64,000 bases of DNA, taken from NCBI GenBank assembly GCA_021904315.1, contig CM038916.1, forward strand, positions 17,319,897-17,383,896. The letters run 5' to 3'. This document shows, piece after piece, positions 1 through 11,640 of the stretch. The stretch's first letter is position 1. Every line of letters begins with the position of its first letter. A program made the translations under genes and the position numbers. Under the pieces are notes generated by a model. It made no database searches. It was not told the origin of the DNA and saw only the letters and a program-made list of their open reading frames with translations. Origin of the DNA: Sphagnum magellanicum (lineage: Eukaryota; Streptophyta; Sphagnopsida; Sphagnales; Sphagnaceae).

Positions 1-1206
1 ATGCTAAAGTTTTTGAAACCATAAAATTAAATAACAAATTGATGCTTAGAATACAACTAAAACATTCAAGTTGGGATTTTAAAAGGTTTATTTAAATGAT
101 TTTTTTCTTTGAATTTTTTGACATTAAATAATGAAATATATTTTTATTAACGATATCCAAATATTTTTTTTTAAAATCCACCTGCCCCAAAATGGCATTG
201 TTTTTCGTGTTTCCATGTGATGGGTAGCAAATAATATAAAATTTGATATTTAGTCATTCATCAAAGTATTTGGTCATACAACTTGGAATTTTGTAATAAC
301 TTATATTAAATCACATTTAATGAACTGAAAAGAACATTAAAAGTAAGGTTAAAACTTACTATTCAAAATAACATTTGGTAAAAATTATGAAACTAAAAAG
401 CATGTGTGTAAATTAATAACCATAACATTTAAATATTTTAAATATTTTTTATAACTACAAATAAATATAACATATCATTTATACAATTTTTCTTGATTTG
501 TTATATGTTTGAAAGGTGGGGAAGTACACACATATATACCGAAAAAACCATGTTGATTTAAAATATGTTTATTTACAAATCGTTTTATGAAAAATAAAAA
601 TAAAAATCTTCAAGATACCATTGTTGTTCAAATGTATGAAATAATGAAGATTCAAATGCATTTTCAGTCAAATTACTTGACATTTTGATTTAAATTTTTT
701 CATAGATGTGTAAATCTTGGAAAAATCTTTAGGAATGAAATTTATTTATTTTCATTTGGACAAAGTATGAAAAATCTAATAACGGTCAAAGTTGGGTAAT
801 TTTGTATGGGACAAAGGATCATGTGAAATAATGTTGTAAATATATCCCATATCCTTTATCAACAAGTTGACTTTTGTAAACTATATAACTAGATGAAAAT
901 GTGGTAGTCTACACACAAAACATGCACTAAATATACTCAAAGTGCAAATATTAGTTGTGATGAGCCAATAAAAAAGGTTTGTGACCAAATACTAAATAGT
1001 ATGTTACTTACTTACCTACTTAAGCCTACCTACCTACCTACCTATTCCTACCTACTTAGGTGGCCTATATCTAGGCCTAGTCTAGTAGCCTAACTTTAGG
1101 TTTTGGCCTAATTGCTTAAGTTTAAGGTTTTAGGTACCTAGCTTTAGGCCTAGATTAGGTTTAACCTAGATCATTTAGGTTCTAGCCACATGGCATAATC
1201 TAAATG
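1..1206. repeat. AT-rich repeat DNA, probable truncated CACTA-family internal sequence
   Basis: No gene is visible. A short stretch at about 960-990 (GATGAGCCAATAAAAAAGG) matches segments inside the CACTA elements at about 4080 and 15940. As in those elements it is followed by CCTA-type simple repeats (about 1010-1060) and by TAGGCCTAG-like runs up to 1180. I infer that the window starts inside another member of the same non-autonomous family. No terminus is seen. Confidence 0.4.
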
Positions 1207-1497
1207 GCTAATGTTTAAATGCCACATGGTTTAATTTGGGTGACCAATGTTTAAATGCTACGTGGCAAAACTTGGATCATTGATGTTTAAATGTCATGTG
1301 GCAGAACTTGGATTGTCTACATTTAAATGCCATGTGGCAAAACTTATTTGGCCAATGTTTATATGCCACATGGCATAACTTGGATGGCCAATGTCTAAAT
1401 GCCAAGAAGCATAACATGGGTGGCCAATGTCTAAATGCCACATGACCTAGCTTGGGTGGCCAATGTTTAAATGTCGTGACTTGGCATTGGACCAATC
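1207..1497. repeat. 36-bp tandem minisatellite, about 8 copies
   Basis: The core AATGTTTAAATGCCACATGG recurs at 1210, 1246, 1282, 1319, 1354, 1390, 1426 and 1462, spaced 35-37 bp apart, with moderate divergence between copies. Because 36 is divisible by 3 the minus strand stays open and would read as a 12-residue repeat. This follows from the repeat and is not evidence of a gene. Confidence 0.8.
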
Positions 1498-2289
1498 AAA
1501 ATTATGTTTGACCAATCAATAGGGTTTGACCCTAATGACCACCACACGAAACCACCCATAAAACCACTAATTATACACTTATTGCCTGGGCACCTTAAAA
1601 AAAACCATTAAAAAAAAATTGAACCAAACCACCCCATCGCCAATTTAGTGGTTTCCTTATCCCATTGGGGACCAACCACTACCCTAAACCACTAAACCTA
1701 CTAAAAACCCACTATAGTGGTACCACTACAAAATGAATGGTTTGCACAATGGTTTAACCACATGTGTTCTAGTATTGGAAATTGTGTCAGTTTGAAATCT
1801 ACACCATGTATATGGATCTTGAGAAGCAATATTCCCGAGATCAATTTCAAGCATTCGTGGATTTGGTGACATTCAAAAATGATGCCTTATGCATTGAGTG
1901 GTGAACTAATCCAAAATCACATGTGGAATTTGCTGGTTTTTTCTTCATCCAACACTTATACATGCTGCGAAAAACTAACAAGACAACCAAGAAGGTGTCA
2001 ATGGTAATTAAGGATGGTTGGGTATGTGTTTGCTAAAATGTTAAAGATCAATGCACTTTTGTTGCCAAAGGTTTAATTGTAGAATTGGATACGGTTCCTA
2101 GCTCAAGATTTGATGAATGCCACTAGCATCATTTACCTTTAGTACTGGCTACAACCAAAAACTACTTCAATGTTCCTTGGTCATTTGCAACTCCTAAAAG
2201 CACACTACTACCATGCCAAGATCATGCAACCAAATGGTGTTTGCCATCTTCATTTGTTAAATTTTATTTTATTGGAACAATAATCATCA
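1498..2289 (+). pseudogene. Decayed, unrecognised coding remnant, possibly the 5' part of the hAT remnant
   Basis: From about 1795 to 2260 one forward frame reads fairly continuously (DLEKQYSRDQFQAFVDLV, later KDQCTFVAKGLIVELDTV) with three in-frame stops. I cannot name a family. It lies just upstream of the recognisable hAT C-terminal segment, so it may be part of the same dead element, but the frames do not join cleanly. The stretch 1498-1795 is AT-rich with repeated CCACTA/TAGTGG motifs and no other content. Confidence 0.3.
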
Positions 2290-2764
2290 TTTTTTGTTTC
2301 CATTATGCAATCCAATTGCGATTCTACCATGTTGGCCCCAACTGATTGTAACCCTACCATTTGCATGTGGAGGTGGATGGCCCATACCCAAATTTTTGAA
2401 AATTAAGATGTTAGTAATTTTCAAACTAATTGAGCTTGCTATTATTATGGTTTTGGGGAATGTTGAAGATGAAAGAACTTTTTTTACTATCACTTTCATG
2501 AAATTAACACTACTAAAAATCATGTCATTTGCAACTAGTCACTATGCAACTAACATGCAACTGGCTATCATTTGCAACTATCTCATTATTTTTATGACAC
2601 ATGTCCATGTTGCACACATTTAATTGCACGTTAGTTACACACACAACCATATGGCCCAAAAATTATACAACACCAAATTTGTAGTTATAAACATCCTAAA
2701 CTTATACATACTTAAATTACTATACTTAATATACTACATAGTTTATGTATAATAATATTATGTA

Positions 2765-3065
2765 CTTTTAGTACTAAGGTTAACCCCATGCTAACTTAAG
2801 CTAACCTAAATTAACCATGGCTAAATTAAATTAGGTTCAACTAATTATGGTTAAATTAAATCAAGCTACATTAATTATGGTTAAAATAAATATGGTTAAA
2901 TTAAGTTAGGCCAAACTAATTATGGCTAGATAAGTTTGGTTAAAATAAATTAAGTTAAATGAATTACGATAAAATAAATATGACTAAATTAAATTAGGCT
3001 AAATATTCATGGCTAAACTAAATAATGCTAAATTAAATTAAGTTAAATTAAACCATGGTTTAAAT
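2765..3065. repeat. Degenerate AT-rich short tandem repeat
   Basis: The motif (T/G)GCTAAATTAAATTAGG and variants such as ATGGTTAAATTAAAT recur about every 20-30 bp with irregular spacing. The array is inside the CACTA element and noncoding. It is followed to about 3480 by TA/AAT-rich DNA that includes a (TA)n run near 3291-3302. Confidence 0.6.
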
Positions 3066-4661
3066 ATGTAATGTAATTTTCAAATTTTATTTGTCAAATA
3101 TATTTAAATATTTTTTTTGGTAAGTAGAACTTTTTTTTTTTTTTAATTTGGAATATTTTTCAGCAAATGTAAATTTGATTAAACAAAAATATTATTCAGA
3201 ATCAATTAATATGATAATATTAAATTTTATTATAAATAATCATAATTATTTATTATAATTTTATTATAATTATAATTATTATCAATTTTATATATATATA
3301 TACTCAATAGGTATTATATATTTAAATTTTATTACTTATGTTAAATTATTAATGTAAATAGGCTACACTAATTAACCTATAAATACACAAACATCCTAAG
3401 CTAATTATTAATTTAAGCTAAATAGTAATATTAAAATCATATTTTCATTAAACAATCATAATTATTAAAACTATCCTATAACCATTTTTGAAGTGCAAAA
3501 GAAAAGGAATAATGAAAAATTAACAAGAAGAAAAATAAGAAAAATAAGCTTTCCAAGTTACAAAATGTTTTTTTTTTTTTTTTTTCTTTGGACCCCTTTT
3601 ACTTTCATACCTCATATTTTTTATTCATTTTAAATGATTTAAAGTGTTATAGAAACGCCACTTAAAGTTCTAGAAATCACGTTGGAATTGTAATAGTAAC
3701 AAAGCAACATGAAAGGAACTTGTTGGGTGTTTAAAAATCGGCCTTTATAATTTTCAATGGTTTATTTTTTTGAGTTCTTGACCCCCTTTACTTTGGGGGG
3801 CCATAACTTTTTCATTTCTAATTTATTTTTGACAATTCTTAGTATGTTAGATGCGCCAAGAGGAGGGCTTCAAATTTTGTTTGGACACTAGAAGCAACAA
3901 AACCGTCCCCTGGCTGGTATATTCTGATACAATAGTTGCATTTAATGTGTAACTAAGTTGATTCATGAGGTTTGTAATGGAATTTTTTATGCCATATCCT
4001 TTTGCTTCCAATTCTATTTGGCTCAATATATAACTAGAAACTATAGTTATGTAATAACCAAATGCCAAGTGTCATTTGAGATGAATCAATAAAAATAGCT
4101 TGACCTTTATGAAATGGTTAAACTTAAAAACACAATTAGATTATTCTAAACCTACCTATATAGCTTAAGCCTAACAAATTTTCAACCTATTTACGTACCT
4201 AAGTAAACCTACCTACCTGATAGAATTTAATAATTACCTACCTATATAAGCACCATGTGTCAACATTTTATTAGCCATAAATTGGATGATTTAAATTTTA
4301 TTAATTAATATTTAAATATTTAAAAATAGGTGGGCCTTTAATTGCCACATGTCACCATATAATTGGTGTTTTAAAATGGACATGTGTCAAATGGTTAATG
4401 AACGTTCCATGGTGTGCCACATGTCATCATCATAGTGGTAGAAACTTTAATGATTATGATTAATCCAATGAATTTTTAATTTTCAAAACAAAAAAAATTT
4501 AAATAATGATGCATGTCCACAAGTTAATTGTCTAAATTTTACACACGTCATATTTTAACTAATTAGATTGCAACTACAAGGAGAGTTGCACATAAGGTGT
4601 AATTACATTTTGATTGGTATGTATGGATGAACATGTATATTAACACTATATATACATGTTG

Positions 4662-5030
4662 CATACGTAGTGTCGCATGCAACCGAATGTCATGTGCAAC
4701 TTGTCTTAGACAACTACACAAATTTGCAATTGCATGTGTCACATGCAACTGAATGTCATGTGCAATTTGTCTTAGGCAATTACATAAATTTGCAATTACA
4801 TGTGTCACATGCAATTGAATGTCATGTGCAACTTGTTTTAGGCAATTACACAAATTTGCAATTGCATGTGTCACATGCAATTGAATGTCATGTGCAACTT
4901 GTCTTATGCAACTACACAAATTTGCAATTGCATGTGTCACATGCAACTGAATGTCATGTGCAATTTGTTTTAAGCAACTACACAAATTTGCAATTCCATG
5001 TCTCGCATGCAACTGAATTTTAGTTACAAA
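4662..5030. repeat. 66-bp palindrome-bearing minisatellite near the CACTA right end
   Basis: The core GAATGTCATGTGCAA recurs at 4685, 4751, 4817, 4883 and 4949, exactly 66 bp apart, with a decayed sixth copy at 5015. Most units contain an inverted repeat around CATGTG-T-CACATG. In the cleanest unit the arms are CAATTGCATGTG and CACATGCAATTG with a 1-nt spacer. The TGCAACT motif of the element's ends is present in every unit, so the array looks like amplified subterminal repeats. Because 66 is divisible by 3, both strands stay open (156 and 117 codons); I treat these frames as by-products. Confidence 0.88.
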
Positions 5031-5215
5031 CAATAGTTACAAAACCCAAAATGTTTACTAGTGCAAAGTTGAAAAATCAACTAACAACCCATCTTGATTT
5101 TGTTGTGAGAATGTGTCCATAAGAACTCTTTACATTCCAAAATTTCCCATTCTACATAGTTATCACTAAATGGAGTGAAAAGAAATCTCGCTATGGGTTG
5201 GAGCTATAAGTTGTG

Positions 5216-5679
5216 TATGCAATATGGGACTCTTTGGTTCATCAATTTTGTTTGTAGATAAGGATTTTGATACTTATGTGTTTTGTTTTGCAAGTTCACC
5301 TTCCTTTGTTATGGCAAAATCCATTTATGGATTAAGGTTCAATTCCCTTGGAAAGCAGAGAGGGTGGTGGGTAGCAACAACAAAATGAAACCTTAACCCT
5401 AAGGAGTGCAGCATGAATCTTAAACCCTAACTCATTGTTCACATTTGCTTTTATCCATCTCAAATAAACATCGCATTTGCTTCTATCAATGTCCATCCCA
5501 AATGAACATCGCCATGCATGTTGAAATTTTTGTCTAAACAATCGCCATGTTGCTGGAACCCAAAATTACACATATTCATGTGAACAACACATGGCTTTTG
5601 GAAATTGCCATGTAAAACCATGCTCCTTAAACCAATGGTCACCAACTGAACAATATCAAAAATCCCAAAAAAAAATCAT
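5216..5679. other. No recognisable feature
   Basis: AT-rich intergenic DNA right of the hAT remnant. Short open frames on both strands show no family resemblance. Confidence 0.4.
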
Positions 5680-7320
5680 TGATACAATGTGTAATGTGTA
5701 CATGGAATTGGACCAATTTTTGAAATTAAACCTAAAGGTTTTTGAATTTGAATTTTGTCCCAAAATTGAAACTTCATGGTTAATAAATTTGAATAACTAG
5801 GCTCAAACCTACATTTGAAGAACCTCACAAAAACATTGATGCCAAAATTAGGATTGAAAATTCTCTTCAGAAAACAATAATGGCTAGCATTAATTGACAC
5901 AAGTTTCATACAAGCCAATAATCAACCTTAGAACATCTCCAATGCAATACCGCATCAAGCCCATCAATGGCATTTTGACAAAAAATTATTGGTTAACATC
6001 CCACTCCAACTCTACTATCAACATTTTTTTTTGGCCAATCCAACCTTTTAATGCTCCCCACTCCAATAACGATGCTTCCTTTGCCATCATCACCAATAGC
6101 CTTGCTACATGTTTTTTTCTTCACATGCTTTTTCTCATCAACAAAAAGAAGGAGCTCATTGATTTATTTTATTTTTCTTGCAATGTGCAAATGAGCAAAG
6201 AGGAAATCTTCTCTTTTTTTTTCCTTCTTTTCTGTTGTTGATTTGCAGAGGAGCAAAGGAACTCATTAAATTTGTTTTGTTGTTGCAACACACTAAGGAC
6301 CAAAGAAGAATTAAATTTTTTTATTTTCTTTTGGTTGTGATAAAAGAAGGAATTAAGGAACTTGTTAAATAAATTTGTTTTGTTATTGCAATGCATGAAG
6401 AAACAAAGAAGAAGAAATCTTCTTTTTTTTATGTGGCTTCCTGTTCGCAATTAAATTTCTTCTTTGATATTAGGATATGACCTTCTTCATGGAGCTTCTT
6501 TTTGGGTAATATCTTGTCTCCTCCATTGCACATGTATTCAATATTGGTAGAGCTTTGCATGGAGTTGATCAAGCCTTGATGATGATGAACATTGTAATAT
6601 TTTGCAACATTTAAATTGGTGATCATGGGTAGGGACTTGCAAATGTTTTTGTCCTAGTAGACTTTCGATTTTAATCTCTTCATCAATTGAATGATGATCT
6701 TTGCCTTCATTTTGACTTTTATTACCATCTCAATAGTTCAATTGCATGTTTATTATTAGGCAATTAAACGAACAACCCTTTGAATGTCAATTCTCTCTAG
6801 AAATACCTTACTTTGTATGAAGTTCAATGATGTGTAAGCTCATTTTGGCGAGGTCGATGTCATGCATGTGGTGGGGCATGAATGACCATTGCTCACATTT
6901 GAGCTGCAACTTGCATTTACAAGATATTCTTTGCCAATTTATGATGGGGCTAGTATGAACCTTTTCAAAAGATTTGATCCAATAATAGGTTGGTATGCAA
7001 AAGATATAAGAAATTCCATAGCAATATTGGTTATGTTCAATGGTAGATACCCCCCCCCCCTCCCCCCCCTGCTGCTACACTTGTGCAAACCAATGTTTGA
7101 GTTTTTTTTTTTTTTTTTTTTTAACCTTTAGACCCAATCTTGATACTCAAACATTAACTTTTCATAAATTCTTTAGGTGTGAGTTTGAGCCTAGTTCTTC
7201 AAATTTCTATACTTATGGTTCCAATTTTGACACATTTTTTAAAATTCAAGAACTTTTGAGCCCAATTTTGGAATTGGGTCCAATTCCATGCATTTTTATA
7301 CATACTCCCCCAAAACCTGA
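5680..7320. repeat. Large inverted repeat (about 180-bp arms) around a low-complexity core
   Basis: The arm at about 5680-5870 is the diverged reverse complement of about 7130-7320. Shared marks, read in the right arm's sense, are GAGCCTAGTTCTTCAAATTT, a stretch around CCAATTTTG, and GGGTCCAATTCCATGCA. The interior (5870-7130) holds repeated GAAGAAGAAATC-like tracts (6200-6430), a C-rich run (7051-7068) and a T-run (7100-7121). It could be one foldback element or two inverted copies of a dispersed repeat. No target duplication was identified. Confidence 0.5.
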
Positions 7321-7895
7321 ACCTTCAAGTTTAACACTAAAATTTGGGGAATTTGTCAACATTGGTGCAAAACCCATGTGGGGTAGTTTCTTGATTTTGT
7401 TATAACCTCTGATTTTGGATTTTTAAAACTTTTGCAAAGAATTAGCAGGTTTTGTGAAAGAACTAATGGTTCAAGGCACGTTCTTTGACCAATTCCTTGG
7501 TTTTTTTTAGAACCATGGTTCTGTGTCAAAACCAGTTATTTTGTTTTTCTGAGAATTGTTGGTCAAAGGTTCATATACCTGATCCTTACCCACCAGTCCT
7601 TTCATGGACAAAGAGAGAACTGGCCATAGTTGGTGAAAAAATCAAAACAAAATTTTAGATGGACTCCTATCCTTTGCAACATTAATAGGCCTCTAATAGC
7701 CTTAATTGTGATACTACATTGACCTATGTGGCATTAATCTAATGGAATGAGCATTTCAAAGCCAAAATGGTTGGAACTTTTTGAGACGCCTTTCAAAGTC
7801 TAGGTTTGCCCAAATACTTTTGAAAATCTTATTTGAAACTTACATGGGTCACCCTTCAAAGTCTAGGTCTGCACAAATCTTTTTTAAAGTATTAG
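7321..7895. repeat. AT-rich repeat with internal duplication
   Basis: No gene. A phrase like CACCCTTCAAAGTCTAGGTCTGC recurs in diverged form at about 7785, 7850 and 8280, so this is a short dispersed or tandem repeat background into which the next feature appears to be inserted. Confidence 0.35.
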
Positions 7896-8246
7896 AGTTA
7901 TACGTCAAGTCAAGCGATTAGGGGCCGAGAACGGTCAGTTTCGGCATAATAGGTCATCGAACGCGTAACTGGGAATGAAAATTTTACAATAGGAAATAAC
8001 TGGGACCCCAATTTTGGTGGTAAACGGAGTTCCATCCTGTGTTTCCTTCTTCCTGAGCGCCTGCTGCTACATCTTATTTCACTCCTCCTACCTGTACAAC
8101 TACTATAATTACTCTCAAACCTTGTGCATTAAATGCAGATTTCAGAATTTCATACCCAGATTTAATCAAATTTCCGGATACCACTGAAAGAGGGGATAGG
8201 GGGCGAAAGTAGAGGAGATAGGGGGTGAAACAGAGGGTAACTTGAA
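7896..8246. mobile_element. Unclassified inserted segment, about 350 bp
   Basis: A segment of higher GC content and distinct word use (GGGGCCGAGAACGG, GATAGGGGGCGAAAG, GATAGGGGGTGAAAC) interrupts an AT-rich repeat. The flanks share AAGTAT at about 7887 and 8246, which may be a target duplication. No clear terminal inverted repeats, poly-A tail or open frame are visible, so I do not assign a class. A short non-autonomous DNA element or a SINE-like insertion are both possible. Confidence 0.35.
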
Positions 8247-9439
8247 GTATAATTCTATTATTTGAAACATTTTTTTTAGCACCCCTTCAAAGTTAGATTT
8301 GCAGTTTATGTTTCAAGGAAGTCTTATTTGAAACTTTTCTTGGGCTCACCCTTTGAAGCCTAGGATTGCAAAACTTAGATTTGAACTAGTCTTTTGCTAA
8401 TCAATATCTCACAATACCATTTCCACAACATGATCATATTCACCAAATGGATTACATTCATTTAAAAATGGATGACATCCAAATTATTGAACAAATTTGT
8501 AGAACCAATTTTAAGTTCATTCTTCAATTAGACATAATTTGGAAAACTTTTATGGATGATGGAATACATTTTTTTGGGTTGGAAGTATGTATATCCATTT
8601 ACTAAATAAACAATAAAAATACATGTGAGAACAAGAGGCATGAAACTTCAAATTTGCCACTAACTATGCTTTTGAATACACAAAAGATATTCATTTTACA
8701 TTTTTTAAAGCACTCCTAAGTCTCAAAAGTAGGATTTTTTATTTCTATTTTCTTCCCCAATAGTATTCATTTTGTCACACCACTCTTGAATAGGAATTAA
8801 AGGTGCACAACCCTACAAAATTGTATTGGTAAATACATCATAAATTAGGAAAATGTACAAAGGGATAAGAAAAAAGAAAAAAGAGAATTTTCATGATGTC
8901 AAGTTATTTCAAACTAAATGCCAAAACCTATCCATGTCAAAAATTGGTTGCTTGTAATAGGTCAATCATATTTTTCCATATCAAAAATCAATCATTTGCT
9001 ATAAGCTGGTCGTGAAGATGGGAGATGTGTTCTAAAGGGGTGGAAGTTAGGAAGTAACTAGGCCTACATCTATCACCCAACTTAAAATGGAATATGCTTG
9101 TAACCTTTGCAATGTGATTGAATTTTTTTGCCAAAGAAAAATAATTTAAAAAAAAAAAAAAGGCCCTCTAGTCCTTTCAAACTCCAAATGACATTGGCCC
9201 AATTGTGTAAACACATATGCCTACTTATGTAGACATTCAAATACCTCCATTACTAAGGGGAGGAATTGATTGGTAGGGTATTAGTTGTGATAGCTCCGTT
9301 CTTTGGCTTGAGTCGCATCAAAAGTAGCAAATCCTTGGGTCGCACAAGATCAAGGAAATAAATTCGCTCGTGTTGGGTTGGCAATTACAATGTTGACTAA
9401 GCTGCTAATGCCATCTTTGGTGAACACAATGTCAACTTG
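8247..9439. other. AT-rich intergenic DNA
   Basis: No gene, RNA or clear element. It contains the continuation of the CCCTTTGAAGCCTAGG-type repeat phrase at 8280-8370 and an A-run at about 9148-9160. Confidence 0.4.
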
Positions 9440-11640
9440 TTAACGAAAAGGAATTAAACATGTTTGAAGGAAACACATGTAATTATTCTTGCCCCACATG
9501 GAAGCTAGTATCCTTTGCAATGGCAACAAAGGTGTCACGAATTGCATCATGGGTTCTTTGTGCACCCATGAACACAGTGTAAGAGGTGAATACCCATAGG
9601 GTCGATGGGATGTGTGCATACGCATCAAAGGATACTTGCAATTTAGGGATGGGGCAATCCAAGTCATATTCAAAACATTGTGGAAAAGATTAAAAAAACT
9701 AGTTGAAAACTTAAGAAAATTGGTTGAACTGTAAGCCAAGCACTCGCCCTTCGCCCAAAACAAGATAGGATTTAGGCACAATGGGCTTTAGATATCCTAT
9801 CAGAGAGCATGCTAAAAAGGGTATGATGGTGTAAATGCTTCGAGATGGAATCTTAAAATCGAACCATTTATTATCCAATGAATTATTCAAACGAAAGAAT
9901 ACATGCATGAATTTGGGGCAGTAGGAAATCACATTTCACCTTGAAATGTTGTTGGAAAGGGAAGGTGTTATTGTCAACTTGTGTTAAGACTTCAAGAAGG
10001 AAAGACGTTGATCAACCATAAACCTAACAGCTATGATTGAGGCTACAAGGGCCCAATTCTTTAAATAAGCTACTAGGGCAATGGTGGTTGTCGATATGAG
10101 CCTGATGACATCGAAAGTTATTGAAAGAGAGGCTTGTTTACATGCTAGAGGTCCTTCTAGGTTGTCAAAGGATCTTGAACCCAAAAAACGCCCAAACATT
10201 TGAAAAAGGGAAAAGTCAAAAGAAGTGAGGGACTCTATGAAGGTGGAAAAAGGAGGTGTACATTGTAAGAAATATGAAGGTCGTTGCACGAAACAGTGAA
10301 TTAAAATTCCAAAAGCTACCTGAACATCACCCATTTTAAGGAAAAGATCCACATGTCAAACATCTTCTAATAAAACAATTTTTATGAAGGATCATGTGAA
10401 TGATGAAGTGCCCAATGGAACTCCCAAAACTCTAATTCCTTCTTATGGGGTGGTAAACTGCAATGGGGTGTTGAAGTCAAGCGGTAGGCCAAAGGGTGAC
10501 CATGTTACACATTTATGAGGTTGGATAGAAAGACCTATTGCACAGAGTTCAATCTAGAATTGTTCATATGCAAATGCTAAGAACGGTCATATCCAAATGA
10601 TATAATAGAAAGGAACTTATGATGTGAGTGTCATTTGCAATGGATGGAAATACACAAAAAGGGAAATGACAATGAACTAACTATAAAACGTAAAGCCTTA
10701 AAATGGGCTAATGCGAATAATGCCCTTCCCAAGGGATCACCTTAGCGGCTTCCCATGGCAAAGGGGATGATTGTGACATCATTTTCACGATTATGATGGT
10801 TGTAAAATAAAGGAGACTCAAATGCATAAAATGCACGAACGAAGGGGATGAATCGCATGATGTCTCCACCTACTACACGAAGTTCTTAAAATATGACCCC
10901 TCTTGACACTAAACTAAAGGCGTTTGCCATGTCTAGCTAGAGAACAACCTAATCAGGGTAAATGCCTAAGGTGAACTTGATGCCATGGACTATTGCTTCA
11001 CAACTACCTTTAGTTATGATTCCGAATTGGTGTGAGGAGAAATGTGTTGCAAAGGCATCATAGAATTGAAAGCATAAGGTGCGATTTTTGAATCAATACA
11101 ATGTTTCCCCCACTACAATGGGATGAACTCTATTTGAAAACTTGGTCATGGCTAAAGGGCGGGCCATGCCAAGGACACGTGTAATTTGAGGTGGAATGTG
11201 AACTTTAGTATTATGAAAACAAAGCTAAAATAATTTAAGGAATCCACTCATTAAATTTTCTAGGTGAAAACAATCCTTAAGGTGTTCAAAAATTATCCTA
11301 GAAAGACCACTTTTTGATGGATGGGGCATGTGTTGGAATGTTTGTTTGAAGGAATTAGAAGAAAGGTTGAGGTCTTGGTCTAGTTCATAGGCTTCTAAGA
11401 TAAGTGGGAAATAGCCACATGAGTTAAAGTGTAACATGGTAAAAGTTAAGGTGGCATCAAAGGATATGGGTGTAGTGGAAAATGGTGCCAAGGCACAAAT
11501 TGCTCTAAAGTGTTCCCTTGCATGTCCAAGAACTAAATTACGAAAAAAATGTTTATGAGTTAGGGGATCATGTTGAGGAAAAAACACTAAATTCAAACTT
11601 GTCGCCAAAGCTTGTGCTCGCAAAGAAAACTCCTCCTACG
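9440..11640 (-). pseudogene. Decayed LINE-type reverse transcriptase
   Basis: Read on the minus strand, an ordered set of reverse-transcriptase motifs is visible. They are RVHPIVVGETLY (about 11100-11140), then FATHFSSHQFGI and CEAIVHGIKF (about 10965-11040), then LDMANAFS for motif A (about 10913-10940). Next is GSR-stop-GDPLGRALFAL for motif B, the non-LTR G-x-RQGDPL box (about 10695-10755), and IANDTHII at the motif C position (about 10618-10641), where the family would have an A/V-DD core. Downstream frames (GDVQVAFGILIHCFVQRPSY and beyond, 9984-10352; 9440-9932) continue in the same direction. There are multiple stops and frameshifts, and the second catalytic Asp region is altered (AND), so it is inactive. 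No endonuclease domain or 3' tail was identified. The motif set fits a non-LTR lineage rather than an LTR element, but the clade is not certain. Confidence 0.65.

Larger units (their letters stand above)
2508..5063. mobile_element. Non-autonomous CACTA (CMC/EnSpm) element, 2.56 kb
   Basis: The left end is CACTACTAAAAATCATG. The right end reads, in reverse complement, CACTAGTAAACATTTTGGG. The flanking 3-bp duplication is taa (2505-2507) versus caa (5064-5066); the host hAT codons show that caa is ancestral. Short TGCAACT motifs recur next to both ends, as expected of CACTA subterminal transposase-binding repeats. The interior is AT-rich with no transposase: degenerate TTAAATTAA repeats (2765-3060), a segment shared with the CACTA element at 12618 (about 3590-4130), CCTA-rich DNA (4140-4250), and a 66-bp minisatellite near the right end. 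Confidence 0.8.
2290..5215 (+). pseudogene. hAT transposase C-terminal (dimerisation) domain remnant, split by a CACTA insertion
   Basis: The left part (2290-2507) reads GGGWPIPKFLKIKM, then VLGNVEDERTF and TITFMK. The right part (5064-about 5215) resumes KLKNQLTTHLDFVVRM, has one stop, and continues with ELFTFQNFPFYIV. Together they follow the conserved plant hAT C-terminal pattern (EDER-F-T-FMKSKL-N-L-THL). The CACTA element at 2508-5063 lies exactly between them. With one copy of the 3-bp target duplication kept, the codons read M-K-S-K-L across the junction, which confirms both the family and the insertion site. The transposase is dead. Only the last 90 or so residues are recognised with confidence; the N-terminal BED finger and catalytic core are not seen. 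Confidence 0.72.

Noticed and set aside
1277-1495. 72-codon HWPPKLCHVAF-type repeat protein
   Set aside because: It is a direct consequence of the 36-bp minisatellite; no start context or conservation is visible.
4563-5033. Overlapping repeat-protein open frames on both strands (156 and 117 codons)
   Set aside because: The 66-bp tandem period is a multiple of three, so openness on both strands follows automatically. There are no signals for expression.
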